Positions 23,674 to 33,141 are shown, numbered from the stretch's first letter. The stretch is DNA of 44,765 nucleotides from Roseateles saccharophilus (GCF_004342485.1 NZ_SMBU01000039.1:1-44765); one strand, 5' to 3'. Program-made: numbers and translations. Notes: a model not told the origin generated them from the letters alone.

Positions 23674-24759
23674 ATGGACGCCTTCGATCTCGACACCGGC
23701 AAGAACGACCAGCCCTGGTGCGGCGACGCCACCTCGGTGGTGGAGTTCCTCCGTCCATTGCGCGAGCAGCTGGACATCGAGGGAGTCCAGGAGGTCTGCG
23801 TGAACAGGCCGGGCCAGCTGTTCATCGAAACGGCCGAAGGCTGGCGAGCCCTGACCGCTCCCGACATGACGCAGGAGCGCTGCCTGTCGCTGGCGACGGC
23901 CGTCGCCACCTTCAGCGACCAGCAGATCAACCAGGAGCGGCCGCTGCTGTCCGCAACGCTGCCAAGCGGCGAGCGCGTGCAGTTCGTGATCCCGCCGGCC
24001 GTAACGCGAGGGACCGTCTCGATCACGCTGCGCAAGCCCGCCACGGTGATCAAGCGCCTGTCCGACTTCGAGCGCGAGGGCCTGTTCGAGCGGACGGTTT
24101 CAACCGCGGCGGGTGAGAGCCAGATCCTTCCCTTCGAGAGGGAATTGCTCGAGCTCAAGGACGCGCGCCGCTACGCCGAGTTCCTGCGCCTGGCGGTACT
24201 CATGCGCCAGACGATGGTCATCAGTGGCAGGACAGGCTCCGGCAAGACCACGTTCATGAAGGGCCTGGTCGAAGAGGTGCCCAGGCAGGAACGCCTCATC
24301 ACCATCGAGGACAGCGCCGAGCTCACGCTGACCAACCACCCCAACGGCGTCCACCTCTTCTACAGCAAGGACGGCCAGGGCACCGCACGCGTCACGGCGA
24401 AGTCGCTGCTGGAGGCCAGTCTTCGCATGAAGCCGGACCGCATCTTCCTCGCCGAGGTCCGCGGCGACGAGTGCTTTCACTTTGTCCGCCTGGCCGCCTC
24501 CGGCCATCCCGGCAGCATCACCAGCGTCCACTCGGGCTGCTGCGCCCTGGCCTTCGAGCAGATGGCGCTGATGATCCGTGAGACGGGTGCCGGCGGTGGC
24601 CTGACGATGAACGAGATCAAGCGGCTGCTGGGCATCGTCGTCGACGTGATCGTCCAGTTCGACCGCGACGAGCGCGGGCGCTTCATCTCCGAGATCCACT
24701 ACGAGCCACGCGCCCGCCGCTTCGGCGCAGGTGCTCATCAGGGAGCGACGCCGCCATGA
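23674..24759 (+). CDS. virB11: VirB11-like traffic ATPase
   Basis: A 361-residue soluble ATPase. It has Walker A ISGRTGSGKTTFMKGL, the Asp box RLITIEDSAEL, a Walker B-type region (RIFLAEVRGDECFHF) and the His box GHPGSITSVHSG, all in the order found in hexameric VirB11/PulE-type ATPases. It switches the secretion system between pilus assembly and DNA transfer by contacting VirB4 and VirD4. The 3' end overlaps virD4 by 4 bp. Confidence 0.96.
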   Translation: MDAFDLDTGKNDQPWCGDATSVVEFLRPLREQLDIEGVQEVCVNRPGQLFIETAEGWRALTAPDMTQERCLSLATAVATFSDQQINQERPLLSATLPSGERVQFVIPPAVTRGTVSITLRKPATVIKRLSDFEREGLFERTVSTAAGESQILPFERELLELKDARRYAEFLRLAVLMRQTMVISGRTGSGKTTFMKGLVEEVPRQERLITIEDSAELTLTNHPNGVHLFYSKDGQGTARVTAKSLLEASLRMKPDRIFLAEVRGDECFHFVRLAASGHPGSITSVHSGCCALAFEQMALMIRETGAGGGLTMNEIKRLLGIVVDVIVQFDRDERGRFISEIHYEPRARRFGAGAHQGATPP

Positions 24760-26744
24760 GCACCGGAACCGCCCTGCACTTCTCAGCCTGGTCTACCGGG
24801 CGCAAGGTCGCTGCGGTCGTCTTCGGCCTGGCAGGTTATGCGGCACTGGCCTGTGCGGCGATCTACCTGGCCGGCACACTGTTCCTGATCCTGAACAAGG
24901 CCAACCCGAGCCAGGCTCGGTTTGCGAGCATCGCCCACTACTGGCGGCTCTATGCCGGTGACCCGCCGCTGCGCAGGAAGCTGCAGATCGCTATCGGCAC
25001 TTCCGGCATCGGGCTTCTCGTACTGCTCCCCATCGGCCTCGTTGCAGCCGCCCGGCAGAGGCGACCGCTGCATGGCGATGCCCGATTCGCGACTGCCGCC
25101 GAGATCTCGCGTGCCGGCCTCACCGGGCACATCCCCTTGCAGCGCATCCTGGTGGGCCGCTATCGCGGCCGATTCCTGTCGCTGCCCGGCCAGCTCTCCG
25201 TGATGCTGTCCGCCCCCACCCGAAGCGGCAAGGGCGTGGGCGTAGTCATCCCGAATCTGTTGAATTGGCCGGACTCGGTCGTGGTGCTGGACCTCAAGGG
25301 CGAGAACTACGCCATCACGGCGGGCTACCGCGCCGCGCACGGCCAGGCCGTGTATGCATTCTCACCCTTCGATGAGAACGCCTGCAGTCATCGCTGGAAT
25401 CCGCTCAGCGCCGTACGCGTCAGTCCCCTGCACCGCGTCAGTGACCTGCTCAACATCGGACAGGTGCTCTTCTCTGGCGACGGCACGGGCACCTCGTCCG
25501 AAGCCTTCTTCAACGATCAGGCACGCAACCTCTTTCTGGGCCTGGGCCTGATGCTGCTGGAAACGCCGGAGCTGCCACGCTCGATCGGCGAGATGCTCAG
25601 GCAGTCGTCCGGCCAGGGTCGCCCCCTGAAAGATCACCTCGCCGGACTGATCAGCCGGCGTCGGGCGCGGGGTGCCGCGTTCTCGGACGAATGCAGGGAC
25701 GCGTTGCAGCGACTGCTGTCGAATTCCGAGAACACGCTGGCCGGCGTGGTGGCCACCTTCAATGCGCCACTGACGATCTTCGCGGATGCCATGGTCGACG
25801 CGGCGACCAGCGCCGACGACTTCAGGCTCGCGGACCTGCGCCGCCGCCACATGTCGATCTATGTGCGCATACCCCCGAACCGACTGGCCAATGCCCGACC
25901 GCTGCTGAACCTGTTCTTCTCGCAACTCGTCGCGGCCAATACGGACGTCCTGCCGGAGCAGGACCCCGCCTTGAAGCTGCAATGCCTGCTGATCAACGAC
26001 GAGTTCACCGTGATGGGCCGCGCCGCCGCCATCACGCAGGGTGCCGCCTTCCTCGCCGGCTACAACCTGCGGCTGCTGACCGTGGTGCAGGCCATGTCAC
26101 AGCTCGACGCCCTGTACGGGGACAAGGAAGCGCGGAGTTTCGCGACCAACCACGGCCTGCAAATCCTGTTCGCCCCCCGCGAGCAGCGCGATGCCGATGA
26201 ATACAGCGCGATGCTGGGGAACTTCACCGAGCGCGCCCTGACGCGCGGGCGCAGCCGGTCCTTCGACGGCCGCAACCACAGCAGCGTCAGCTTCAACGAG
26301 AGCGAACAGCGTCGGGCCCTGCTGCTGCCCCAGGAGTTCAAGGAACTCGGTAGCGAACGCCTCGTGGTGATCCTCGAGAACTGCAAGCCCATCCTCGCCG
26401 AGAAGATCCGCTACCACCGGGACAAGGCCTTCACGTCTCGGCTGCTGCCGGCGCCCACAGTGCCGGCCATGGACATGAAGCTGCACCTCGCGCATGCCCA
26501 GGGACGCTGTCGCGACGCGGCCGACAAGCTAGCACCGGGCGACAGCCCAAAGCCCGCGGATGTCCGCCAGCAGCCCGAGCTGGCCTCGACACACCCCGCC
26601 GAAATAGCGAAGGACCTGAATGACTTCTTTGGTCGCACCTCGACGGACCGCACGCCAAGCGGTGGCGCGATCGAGCCGGTCAGCGACCCAGACGGCGTGC
26701 TGATGGAGCGGCCTGAGCCACCCGAGCGCGGCCACATGCACTAG
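24756..26744 (+). CDS. virD4: VirD4-like type IV coupling protein
   Basis: A 662-residue protein with two N-terminal membrane segments (about residues 13-45 and 74-94), then a RecA-like motor domain: Walker A SAPTRSGKGVGVVIPNLLNW, the VVVLDLKGENY block and a Walker B-like LLINDEFTVMG. It recruits the relaxase-DNA complex to the channel. The C-terminal tail (after about residue 580) is polar and variable. Its location just upstream of the relaxosome genes is standard for this class of element. Confidence 0.96.
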   Translation: MSTGTALHFSAWSTGRKVAAVVFGLAGYAALACAAIYLAGTLFLILNKANPSQARFASIAHYWRLYAGDPPLRRKLQIAIGTSGIGLLVLLPIGLVAAARQRRPLHGDARFATAAEISRAGLTGHIPLQRILVGRYRGRFLSLPGQLSVMLSAPTRSGKGVGVVIPNLLNWPDSVVVLDLKGENYAITAGYRAAHGQAVYAFSPFDENACSHRWNPLSAVRVSPLHRVSDLLNIGQVLFSGDGTGTSSEAFFNDQARNLFLGLGLMLLETPELPRSIGEMLRQSSGQGRPLKDHLAGLISRRRARGAAFSDECRDALQRLLSNSENTLAGVVATFNAPLTIFADAMVDAATSADDFRLADLRRRHMSIYVRIPPNRLANARPLLNLFFSQLVAANTDVLPEQDPALKLQCLLINDEFTVMGRAAAITQGAAFLAGYNLRLLTVVQAMSQLDALYGDKEARSFATNHGLQILFAPREQRDADEYSAMLGNFTERALTRGRSRSFDGRNHSSVSFNESEQRRALLLPQEFKELGSERLVVILENCKPILAEKIRYHRDKAFTSRLLPAPTVPAMDMKLHLAHAQGRCRDAADKLAPGDSPKPADVRQQPELASTHPAEIAKDLNDFFGRTSTDRTPSGGAIEPVSDPDGVLMERPEPPERGHMH

Positions 26745-26760
26745 ACCCAGGAGCAATGCC

Positions 26761-27414
26761 ATGCGATCAGCCCGCTTCATCACCCCTCTCGTGCCTTGGC
26801 TGCTGGCCCTGGCTTCATGCAGCGCACCGCCCAAGCCGCCCACGGTGGACGGGTCCTTGCGCCGACCCGTCAACTCCCTGTCTGCAGTCGAACTGCAGAT
26901 CTGCCGCGGCGATCTCCAGGACAGCCGTTCACAGGCACACGAATCCGGGCGCCTGGCGCAAGCCAACGCGAGGGTCCTGGCCGAACTGAGATCCCGCCAG
27001 CAGAGGCTCGCGGCCATGCAATCCGTTGCCGGCTTGCAGGATCAGGCCAATCGCGTGTTCACCGTGCAATTCGACTTCGGCAGCTCGCGGGTGGCCGTCC
27101 GCCAGGATCTGGCTGCAGCGCTGATCGACGAGGCCAGGGCCTCGCCGCTGATCCTGGTTCGCGGACGCACGGACGGTCGCCAAGACCTTCCAGCGGAGAG
27201 CCGAATGGCACGAGCCCGGGCCATGGCCGTGCGCGACTATCTGGTCGCGGCCGGCGTGGATGCACTGCGCATCCGCACCACCTATCAACCCGCGGGCGAC
27301 TACGTGGCCGACAACGACAGCGCAGGCGGTCGTCGCTTGAACCGACGCGTGGAGGTGGAGGTCTACCGCACAAGGCCGGTCCAGGCCGGCTTGGCCGCCG
27401 TTGCCGGGTCCTGA
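26761..27414 (+). CDS. OmpA-like peptidoglycan-associated lipoprotein
   Basis: A 217-residue protein with AGGAG eight bases before the ATG. The signal peptide ends with the lipobox LASC. Residues about 60-100 are a helical spacer. The C-terminal domain shows the OmpA/Pal pattern: FTVQFDFGSSRVAV, a central RGRTDGR, RARAMAVRDYLVAAGVDA and a final RRLNRRVEVEVY. It would anchor the apparatus to peptidoglycan and could stand in for VirB7, which is otherwise missing; the latter is inference. Confidence 0.88.
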   Translation: MRSARFITPLVPWLLALASCSAPPKPPTVDGSLRRPVNSLSAVELQICRGDLQDSRSQAHESGRLAQANARVLAELRSRQQRLAAMQSVAGLQDQANRVFTVQFDFGSSRVAVRQDLAAALIDEARASPLILVRGRTDGRQDLPAESRMARARAMAVRDYLVAAGVDALRIRTTYQPAGDYVADNDSAGGRRLNRRVEVEVYRTRPVQAGLAAVAGS

Positions 27415-27428
27415 AGGCGGGCGCCACG

Positions 27429-28541
27429 ATGAGTGCAGAACACATGCCTTCGCGCCCATCGGCGCCATCCTTGGGCCGCGCCGTCGAGCCTGCGCAGCGC
27501 TCGGGATCACCAAGTCCTCGAGCCCCGGACGGAGCCGCCGCAGAGCGATACGAGCTGCGCGACCCGGTCGTCGACGTGATCCACCGCGCCGAGCACTATG
27601 AAGACATGGTGGCCAGGACCGAGCTGCTTGGGAGCAAGCTCTTCGTCGCTGTGGCCATGGACGGCAAGCGCACGTCGATCGAAAAACGGGACGGCCAATG
27701 GCGGCGCGGGCCCCAGCGGCCGGCCTCGGCGGCGCACGCTCCCGATGCCAAGCCGGTACTCGCGCAGCTGCCCGAGGCGGGCCCCCTCGTCAGCACACTC
27801 CCTGGCGACACGAGGCGGCCCCACACCGCCCCCGTCGAGGAACGGCCGACGCCCCGGCAACAGGCACGGGATGAACAGGCCGCCCTGGCCGCCCGTCTGG
27901 AAGCCGGGCTGCTGCAGCGCTATGTCATCAGGCGCACCACGGTGACAGTCGGTGACGCCACGCTCCGGCGAACCGAATATCGGTCTCGGGGCGACAGGTC
28001 ACGCGTGGCTTTCACCGAGTCGACCTTCAGGCTGGCCACCGACACCAACAGCCCTTCGGTCGCGCGTTCGATGGTCGATGTCGCTGAGGCGCGCCACTGG
28101 AAGGGCCTGCGGGTGTCCGGGCACGAGGATTTCAAGCGGATGGTCTGGCTCGAAGCGTCAGCAAGGGGTCTGAAGACGCAGGGCTTCGAGCCGACGGTCG
28201 AGGACTTGGCCCTGCTCAGGCGGGAGAGCGAGGCTCGCCGCCCCAACCGGGTCGAGCACCTCATCGGCAAGGACGACCCCTTCAAGGAAGCGCAGGGCGG
28301 CGGACGCAGCGCCATGCTGGCCGCCATCGAGGCGGTGCTGGTTCCCGAGGACATGCCCGTCATGACACGTGAGGCCGAGATGCCCGCAGCCGCGGAAAAA
28401 CTGGCCCAGCGCGTCCGCGAGGGTCAGATGCCGCGTGTCAGGATCTACGACAAGGCGGCGCCCGCCCAGCGCACGGCTACGGTCGGGGCGCAGGAGCCGC
28501 AGCGCAATCCCGAGCGGGCCACCACCGCGCCGCGCCGCTGA
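27429..28541 (+). CDS. LPD7-domain protein of the relaxosome region
   Basis: The start MSAEHMPSRPSAPSLGRAVE at 27429 is selected because upstream in-frame sequence lies over the lipoprotein gene. The 370-residue protein contains an LPD7-type domain in its middle: RTEYRSRGDRSRVAFTEST, ARHWKGLRVSGHEDFKRMVW and LKTQGFEPTVEDLALL. LPD7 is usually found fused to relaxases or other large mobile-element proteins; here it is free-standing and separated from the short relaxase by two genes. It may act with the relaxase in trans. No catalytic motif is visible. Confidence 0.85.
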   Translation: MSAEHMPSRPSAPSLGRAVEPAQRSGSPSPRAPDGAAAERYELRDPVVDVIHRAEHYEDMVARTELLGSKLFVAVAMDGKRTSIEKRDGQWRRGPQRPASAAHAPDAKPVLAQLPEAGPLVSTLPGDTRRPHTAPVEERPTPRQQARDEQAALAARLEAGLLQRYVIRRTTVTVGDATLRRTEYRSRGDRSRVAFTESTFRLATDTNSPSVARSMVDVAEARHWKGLRVSGHEDFKRMVWLEASARGLKTQGFEPTVEDLALLRRESEARRPNRVEHLIGKDDPFKEAQGGGRSAMLAAIEAVLVPEDMPVMTREAEMPAAAEKLAQRVREGQMPRVRIYDKAAPAQRTATVGAQEPQRNPERATTAPRR

Positions 28542-28551
28542 GGGGCTGACC

Positions 28552-29988
28552 ATGGCGCCCACCGTGCACCGCATCGCAGCCGCCGCCTCCGTCTACGAGG
28601 TGGACGGCCGCCAGCTTGCCATCGACGCTCCCGACTTTGCCGACATCGTCGCAGACGCTCACGCCGCCCATCTTCGGCTGCGGTGTCTGTGCCAACCCGA
28701 TGGCGTCGAGATGTACGTGGCGCGCCTGGCCCGGCCCGATGCGGGATTCGTCGTCAAGCGCATGCCGGATACCGGCTGGCAGCATGCGCCCGAATGTCCG
28801 TCCTATGCGCCACCGGCTGCCCTCTCGGGCCTGGGTCAGGTGCTCGGAACGGCGATCACCGAGGACCCGGAGACCGGCGAAACCACGCTGAGGCTGGGTT
28901 TCGCGATGGACCGGCTCCCCGATCGCACGGGGATTGCGGCGTCAGGCGCATTCCGCAGCAGCGTGTGCGCGGACGGCATCAGGCTCTCGTTGCGGGGCCT
29001 GTTGCATTACCTGTGGGATCAGGCCGGACTGACCCGCTGGCATCCGGATCTGGCAGGCCGCAGAACCTGGCCGATCGTACGGGGGCTGCTGCTGCAGGCG
29101 GCGCAGTCCATGATCGCCAAGCGCACATCGCTGCGGACGCGGCTCTTCATCCCCGAACCGTTTTTCGTCGAGCAGCGGGACGCCATCGATGCGCGCCGGC
29201 GGGCAGCCTGGTCGCAGGCACTGTCCCGCCCCACCGGGCGGATGCCGATGATGCTGCTGCTCGCCGAAGTCAAGGAGGTCGCGCCGGCGCGCTACGGCTT
29301 CAAGGCCACGATCAAGCACATGCCCGACCTGGCCTTCGCGATCGAGGCGGCGCTGTTCCGGCGGCTCGAACGCTGCTTCGAGAGCGAGCTGACCCTATGG
29401 GCGGCGAGCGACGACATCCACATGGTCCTGATTGCGACCTTTGGCGTGGGCAACTCCGGTGTTCCGTCGATCCAGGAACTCTGCCTGATGCCGGTGTCTC
29501 GGCAATGGCTGCCCGTGGACGATGGTTTTGGCAAACAGCTGGTGGACCGGCTGGTCGCCGAGGAACGGGCATTCACGCGGAGCTTGCGTTATGACCTGGG
29601 CGCGCAGGAGTCGCTCGCGTTCGCCGTGCTGTCGGACAGCGGTGCGCGCCCGACGACCTTGCGCGTGCTGCATGGGGACCCACAAGAGCCAACCGCCTGG
29701 CCCGAAACCGAGAGCTCGGACGACTCGACCTGGATATGGCACACCCACCTCGAGCCCCTGCCCCCGCTGCCATCCCATGAACAGCAGGGGCTTTGGGGTC
29801 CCGTCATCGCGGCGTCGAAGGATGCCGCCCGTCGGGCGGCGGACCAGTCCGCCGAGACGACCGGCCGCGCCGTCCTGGGCCGGCACCGGACGCGGTCGGG
29901 GAGCACACGACAGGACGCTGGGTTTCCGGATCGCGGGGGGAAATCAGCGCCAGGCATCGTCATTGCCCGCGGCGGGGAAGACCTATGA
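28552..29988 (+). CDS. DUF1173 family protein
   Basis: A 478-residue protein, start MAPTVHRIAAAASVYEVDGR. The early motif RCLCQPDGVEMYVARLARPD followed by HAPECPSYAPP gives a Cys/His cluster that may bind zinc. Conserved blocks LRGLLHYLWDQAGLTRWHPD and FIPEPFF follow. I recognise this as the DUF1173 family, which occurs in conjugative elements of proteobacteria; its activity is unknown. The stop overlaps the ATG of the next gene. Confidence 0.85.
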   Translation: MAPTVHRIAAAASVYEVDGRQLAIDAPDFADIVADAHAAHLRLRCLCQPDGVEMYVARLARPDAGFVVKRMPDTGWQHAPECPSYAPPAALSGLGQVLGTAITEDPETGETTLRLGFAMDRLPDRTGIAASGAFRSSVCADGIRLSLRGLLHYLWDQAGLTRWHPDLAGRRTWPIVRGLLLQAAQSMIAKRTSLRTRLFIPEPFFVEQRDAIDARRRAAWSQALSRPTGRMPMMLLLAEVKEVAPARYGFKATIKHMPDLAFAIEAALFRRLERCFESELTLWAASDDIHMVLIATFGVGNSGVPSIQELCLMPVSRQWLPVDDGFGKQLVDRLVAEERAFTRSLRYDLGAQESLAFAVLSDSGARPTTLRVLHGDPQEPTAWPETESSDDSTWIWHTHLEPLPPLPSHEQQGLWGPVIAASKDAARRAADQSAETTGRAVLGRHRTRSGSTRQDAGFPDRGGKSAPGIVIARGGEDL

Positions 29989-30563
29989 GCGAGACCAGAC
30001 CGATTTCCAAGCGAATCTCGCCCGCGGCCAAGCGGGATCAGCTCCACCTCAATCTGGTCGGGCTCGGCGAGGGGCTGCGTGAGCACGCCCGGCGAAGCCA
30101 TCTCAGCCTGTCCTGCGCGGCGCGGATGGCCATCGCCCAGATGCTCGAGGCAGGCTCAGCCGCCGCGGCGACAGGCCTCTGTGACGACGACGTTGGTCAA
30201 CGGAATTCAGTGCGGGTGTTGCTGCGCCTGTCGCCGGCATGTGCCGCAGAACTGCTGAAGCGAGCCCGCGCCAGCGGCGTGTCCAGAAGCCACTATGTCA
30301 AGGCACTGATGGACCACGGGCAACTGGCTGCGCTGCCGGTCGATCACCCGGCCATGATCGCGGCGCTGACGAAGTCGACCGACCATATCGCGGCGATGTC
30401 CGTCGATCTGCTGGCCTTCTTGCGCCTGCTCCGTACGGCGGACTCCGCAAAACTCGAGCCCTATCGGATCCGCCTGCAGTCATTGAACGACGATGTCCTG
30501 ACCCACCTCCGATTGGCCGCCAGCTTGATGGCTGAACTGGAGTCCACGAGGAGATGGCGGTGA
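29985..30563 (+). CDS. Mobilisation accessory protein (MobC-like)
   Basis: A 192-residue, mostly helical protein (SLSCAARMAIAQMLEAG; SVRVLLRLSPACAAELLKRA; GVSRSHYVKALMDHG). Both halves resemble ribbon-helix-helix or MobC-type mobilisation proteins that bind oriT and help the relaxase. Its start overlaps the DUF1173 stop as ATGA, and its own stop overlaps the relaxase start. The assignment rests mainly on context and helical pattern rather than a diagnostic motif. Confidence 0.65.
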   Translation: MSETRPISKRISPAAKRDQLHLNLVGLGEGLREHARRSHLSLSCAARMAIAQMLEAGSAAAATGLCDDDVGQRNSVRVLLRLSPACAAELLKRARASGVSRSHYVKALMDHGQLAALPVDHPAMIAALTKSTDHIAAMSVDLLAFLRLLRTADSAKLEPYRIRLQSLNDDVLTHLRLAASLMAELESTRRWR

Positions 30564-31558
30564 GCGCGACGCCTGCCGTGGATGCCGTGCTGGTGCGTTG
30601 GGGCGAGCGCCTCTTCTATCCGCGCCTGCGCATCGTGAAGCCCGATCCGACGCCGCGACTGGGCGTGCTGACGCGGCGCAAGGCCGTGCTCATCCGCAAT
30701 CGCATCGAGGCCGTGGTGGTGCGACACGCGCCGGAAGTGGTGGTCAAGGTCGCTGGGGGCGGCCGAGGCATGCGCGCGATCGCGGATCAGTTCGACTACA
30801 TCAGCCGGGACGGGACCCTCGATGTCGAGGATGACCGGGGCGAGCACTTCGTCGGCAGGGAGGCTTTGCGTGACCTGGCCGTTCTGTGGCGCTATGGCTG
30901 CTCGACGATCGAAGAGGTCTCGCATCGGCGCGAGGCGCTCAACGTCACGCTTTCCATGCCGCGAGGGACCGATCCGGAGCTCGTGCTGCAGGCGGCACGC
31001 GCGTTCGCCCGGACCGAGCTCGCCGACTACCGCTACGTCATGGTCCTGCACGACAAGCAGGCCAATCCGCATGTGCACCTGGCGGTGCGGATGCAGTCCA
31101 GGTCCGGTGAACGCATCGATGCCTGGCCCGAACGCCATCGCTGGCGCGAAACCTTCGCCGCCCAACTGCGCAGCCTGGGTGTCGACGCCGAGGCAACCAG
31201 CCAGGCTTTGCGCGGCGCGAACCGAAAACCGGAGTCCGCGTGGCGGAGAAAGGCCCGCGAGGATGCAGAACCCCTGGCGCGGAGCGAACCCAGGAAGTCA
31301 GGCGAGCGCTACTACCGCAATCGTGGGGATGCGATGCTGGCATGGGCTCAAATCATGTCCGCTCTTGCCGGATCGGCCGCCCCCGAGGATCGCGAGTTGG
31401 CCTGGCGGGTCGGCGAGTTCATCCGCCAGACCCCCTTCATCAGGGAGGTGGCCGCAACGCGAAAGCGCCCGGGAGCAACTCTCGAGCGCGAGCCCAGGGA
31501 CATATCGCCATCGCGTGGATCAGGCTTGACGCGGACCGAACCGGATCTGGAACGCTGA
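30560..31558 (+). CDS. Relaxase / mobilisation nuclease
   Basis: The GTG at 30560 is preferred: AGGAG lies six to seven bases before it and it overlaps the previous stop as GTGA; ATG 30554 is too close to that site. The 332-residue product has the relaxase histidine triad in YVMVLHDKQANPHVHLAVR (His164, His171, His173) and a candidate catalytic Tyr80 in FDYISRDG. This is the layout of MobA/VirD2-type relaxases, which nick oriT and carry DNA through the channel. It is short, lacking a C-terminal helicase or primase. oriT was not identified. Confidence 0.87.
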   Translation: MSATPAVDAVLVRWGERLFYPRLRIVKPDPTPRLGVLTRRKAVLIRNRIEAVVVRHAPEVVVKVAGGGRGMRAIADQFDYISRDGTLDVEDDRGEHFVGREALRDLAVLWRYGCSTIEEVSHRREALNVTLSMPRGTDPELVLQAARAFARTELADYRYVMVLHDKQANPHVHLAVRMQSRSGERIDAWPERHRWRETFAAQLRSLGVDAEATSQALRGANRKPESAWRRKAREDAEPLARSEPRKSGERYYRNRGDAMLAWAQIMSALAGSAAPEDRELAWRVGEFIRQTPFIREVAATRKRPGATLEREPRDISPSRGSGLTRTEPDLER

Positions 31559-31608
31559 GCCCGCCTCGAAAGGCCGCCGCTGTCGAAGTCCAGATCCGGC
31601 GCAGGGCT

Positions 31609-33141
31609 TCATGTGGCGGGCGTGCCACCCGGGACAGCTGTGTTGGAAGCAACATGCTCACCTTCCAAGCCCGCTAGCGCCTCCAGCGCCGCATTGGCGG
31701 CTCTTTGAACGAGTTCAGGGCGATGCCCCTTGGCGATGAGTTGCTTGGTCCGGTTGTTGGAGAGCTCGCCGTTCTCAGCGACGGTTCTGGCCACGATGAC
31801 CAGATCGTGGTTGTTCATGTCGACCGCTGCGTTGACGGCCCGATACACCGCGTCGAACCGGTGCAGGAAGTCCATCTCCTGGCGAAGGTCCCGCTGCAGG
31901 GCCTCCCGAGCCATCTGCAGGCCGAACTCAACGCAGGGGGTGGCATCCCAGTAGCGGTAGATTTCCGGCTGGCCGCGGAAGTCCTGGTGGATCTGGTCGT
32001 CCGAGAGAAAGGTGACGTCCCAGAACGCCCGGGCAGGTTTCGAAAAGGACTGCAGCGCCGCGAGGTAGTCTCGTTCGTTGCGCTTCATGGCGACGGAGAC
32101 GGGCAGCACCAGGCCGTTGGCCAGCCGCGGGTCGGCGCACGCGACCTTGTGGAAGAGAAAGCGCGAGAGCCGGCCGTTGCCGTCCATGAAAGGGTGCGCG
32201 AAGACGAAGGCGAAGCTCGCCAAACTGCCTCGCACGAGCGCATCGACCCCGCTGTCGCGGTCGTTGCATAGCGCCATGACCGCATCCATGACCGGTCGCA
32301 CGAGCTCCGGTGGCGGTGGAAGGTAGGTCACACCCAGCGCGCCGCGCATCTCGTTGCGCAGCCGGTTCTGTTCTTCGCGGAACCCATCGGCCTGGTCCAG
32401 CGGATTGCTGACTGCCAGGTTCTGCAACGCCACGAGGTAGTCCTCGCTGATGACCTCAGTGTCATGCGCCCTAGCCAGCAGGGTCGCGAAGGCCTCGGCC
32501 TTCGACGCCGACGGCTTCTCCCGCTCGATCGCGTAACTGTTGTCCGTCTCGCTGAGGTAGGCCCAGCGAACCGCCCGGTCCAGCACTTCCTGGTCGATGC
32601 TCGAGACGAACTCCGCCACCTGGCCAAGGATGTCCGCCTTGAGCAGCTCGTCGATCGCCGGACTGCGCCGCACCGTGATGCAGTAGCTGGGCGAACCAAT
32701 GCCGTTGAAGTCCACACGCCAGCGTGGGTCGCGCAGCGTTCGGGCCGTGACGAATTGGTCCTCGTCGAAGAGCTTCTCGTAGGCACCGACAGCCGGCGGC
32801 AGGCCGTCGAGCCGTTGGCCGTTGGCAATTTCCCAGAGGTAGCAGGCAATCCGCGCGTAGCCGCTGCTGGGCGACCGCTGGAACGCCTGGGCCAGGGACT
32901 GCGCAGGGATCTTCTTCAACGCCAGAATTGCGGCCTGCAGGTTCGTTCCCTCATGCTTGAGCGCGAACTGCAGATGCGTCAGCGGATCATCTGTGCTGGG
33001 AGCGACCGCAGGCGGCACGAGGAGGACATCTGCACGTTCTGTCACGCGCGTCACCGGGCCGGTCCGCGCCGGGCGCGCGATGGGGAACGCGCCGCTGTGG
33101 AGGGCGGATGCCAGAAAATCGTATCCAATGCTCCGGGCCAC
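31609..33141 (-). CDS. Fic-domain protein (probable AMP transferase), class II type
   Basis: A 510-residue protein when started at GTG 33141, which has GGAGAG about eight bases upstream; a longer frame from 33285 covers what looks like promoter sequence. The Fic core motif is HPFMDGNGRLSRF at about residues 315-327. Upstream near residue 200 is SYAIERE, in the position of the inhibitory (S/T)xxxE(G/N) helix, with Arg instead of Gly/Asn. Fic enzymes modify target proteins, usually by AMP transfer. The gene is convergent with the relaxase and may be cargo of the element. The target is unknown. Confidence 0.9.
   Translation of the reverse strand: MARSIGYDFLASALHSGAFPIARPARTGPVTRVTERADVLLVPPAVAPSTDDPLTHLQFALKHEGTNLQAAILALKKIPAQSLAQAFQRSPSSGYARIACYLWEIANGQRLDGLPPAVGAYEKLFDEDQFVTARTLRDPRWRVDFNGIGSPSYCITVRRSPAIDELLKADILGQVAEFVSSIDQEVLDRAVRWAYLSETDNSYAIEREKPSASKAEAFATLLARAHDTEVISEDYLVALQNLAVSNPLDQADGFREEQNRLRNEMRGALGVTYLPPPPELVRPVMDAVMALCNDRDSGVDALVRGSLASFAFVFAHPFMDGNGRLSRFLFHKVACADPRLANGLVLPVSVAMKRNERDYLAALQSFSKPARAFWDVTFLSDDQIHQDFRGQPEIYRYWDATPCVEFGLQMAREALQRDLRQEMDFLHRFDAVYRAVNAAVDMNNHDLVIVARTVAENGELSNNRTKQLIAKGHRPELVQRAANAALEALAGLEGEHVASNTAVPGGTPAT

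Larger units (their letters stand above)
11857..31558 (+). mobile_element. Conjugative module of an MPF-T type ICE (partial)
   Basis: A contiguous block carries alpA, a LuxR-type regulator, a complete set of VirB1-6 and VirB8-11 homologues, VirD4, relaxase and accessory genes, mostly with overlapping start/stop codons. No integrase, excisionase other than alpA, replication initiator, ParA or single-strand-binding gene is present in the window. No att repeats or tRNA gene were seen. The left side is scarred by IS remnants. Limits are therefore approximate, and accessory genes up to about 37.1 kb may also belong to it. Confidence 0.75.
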
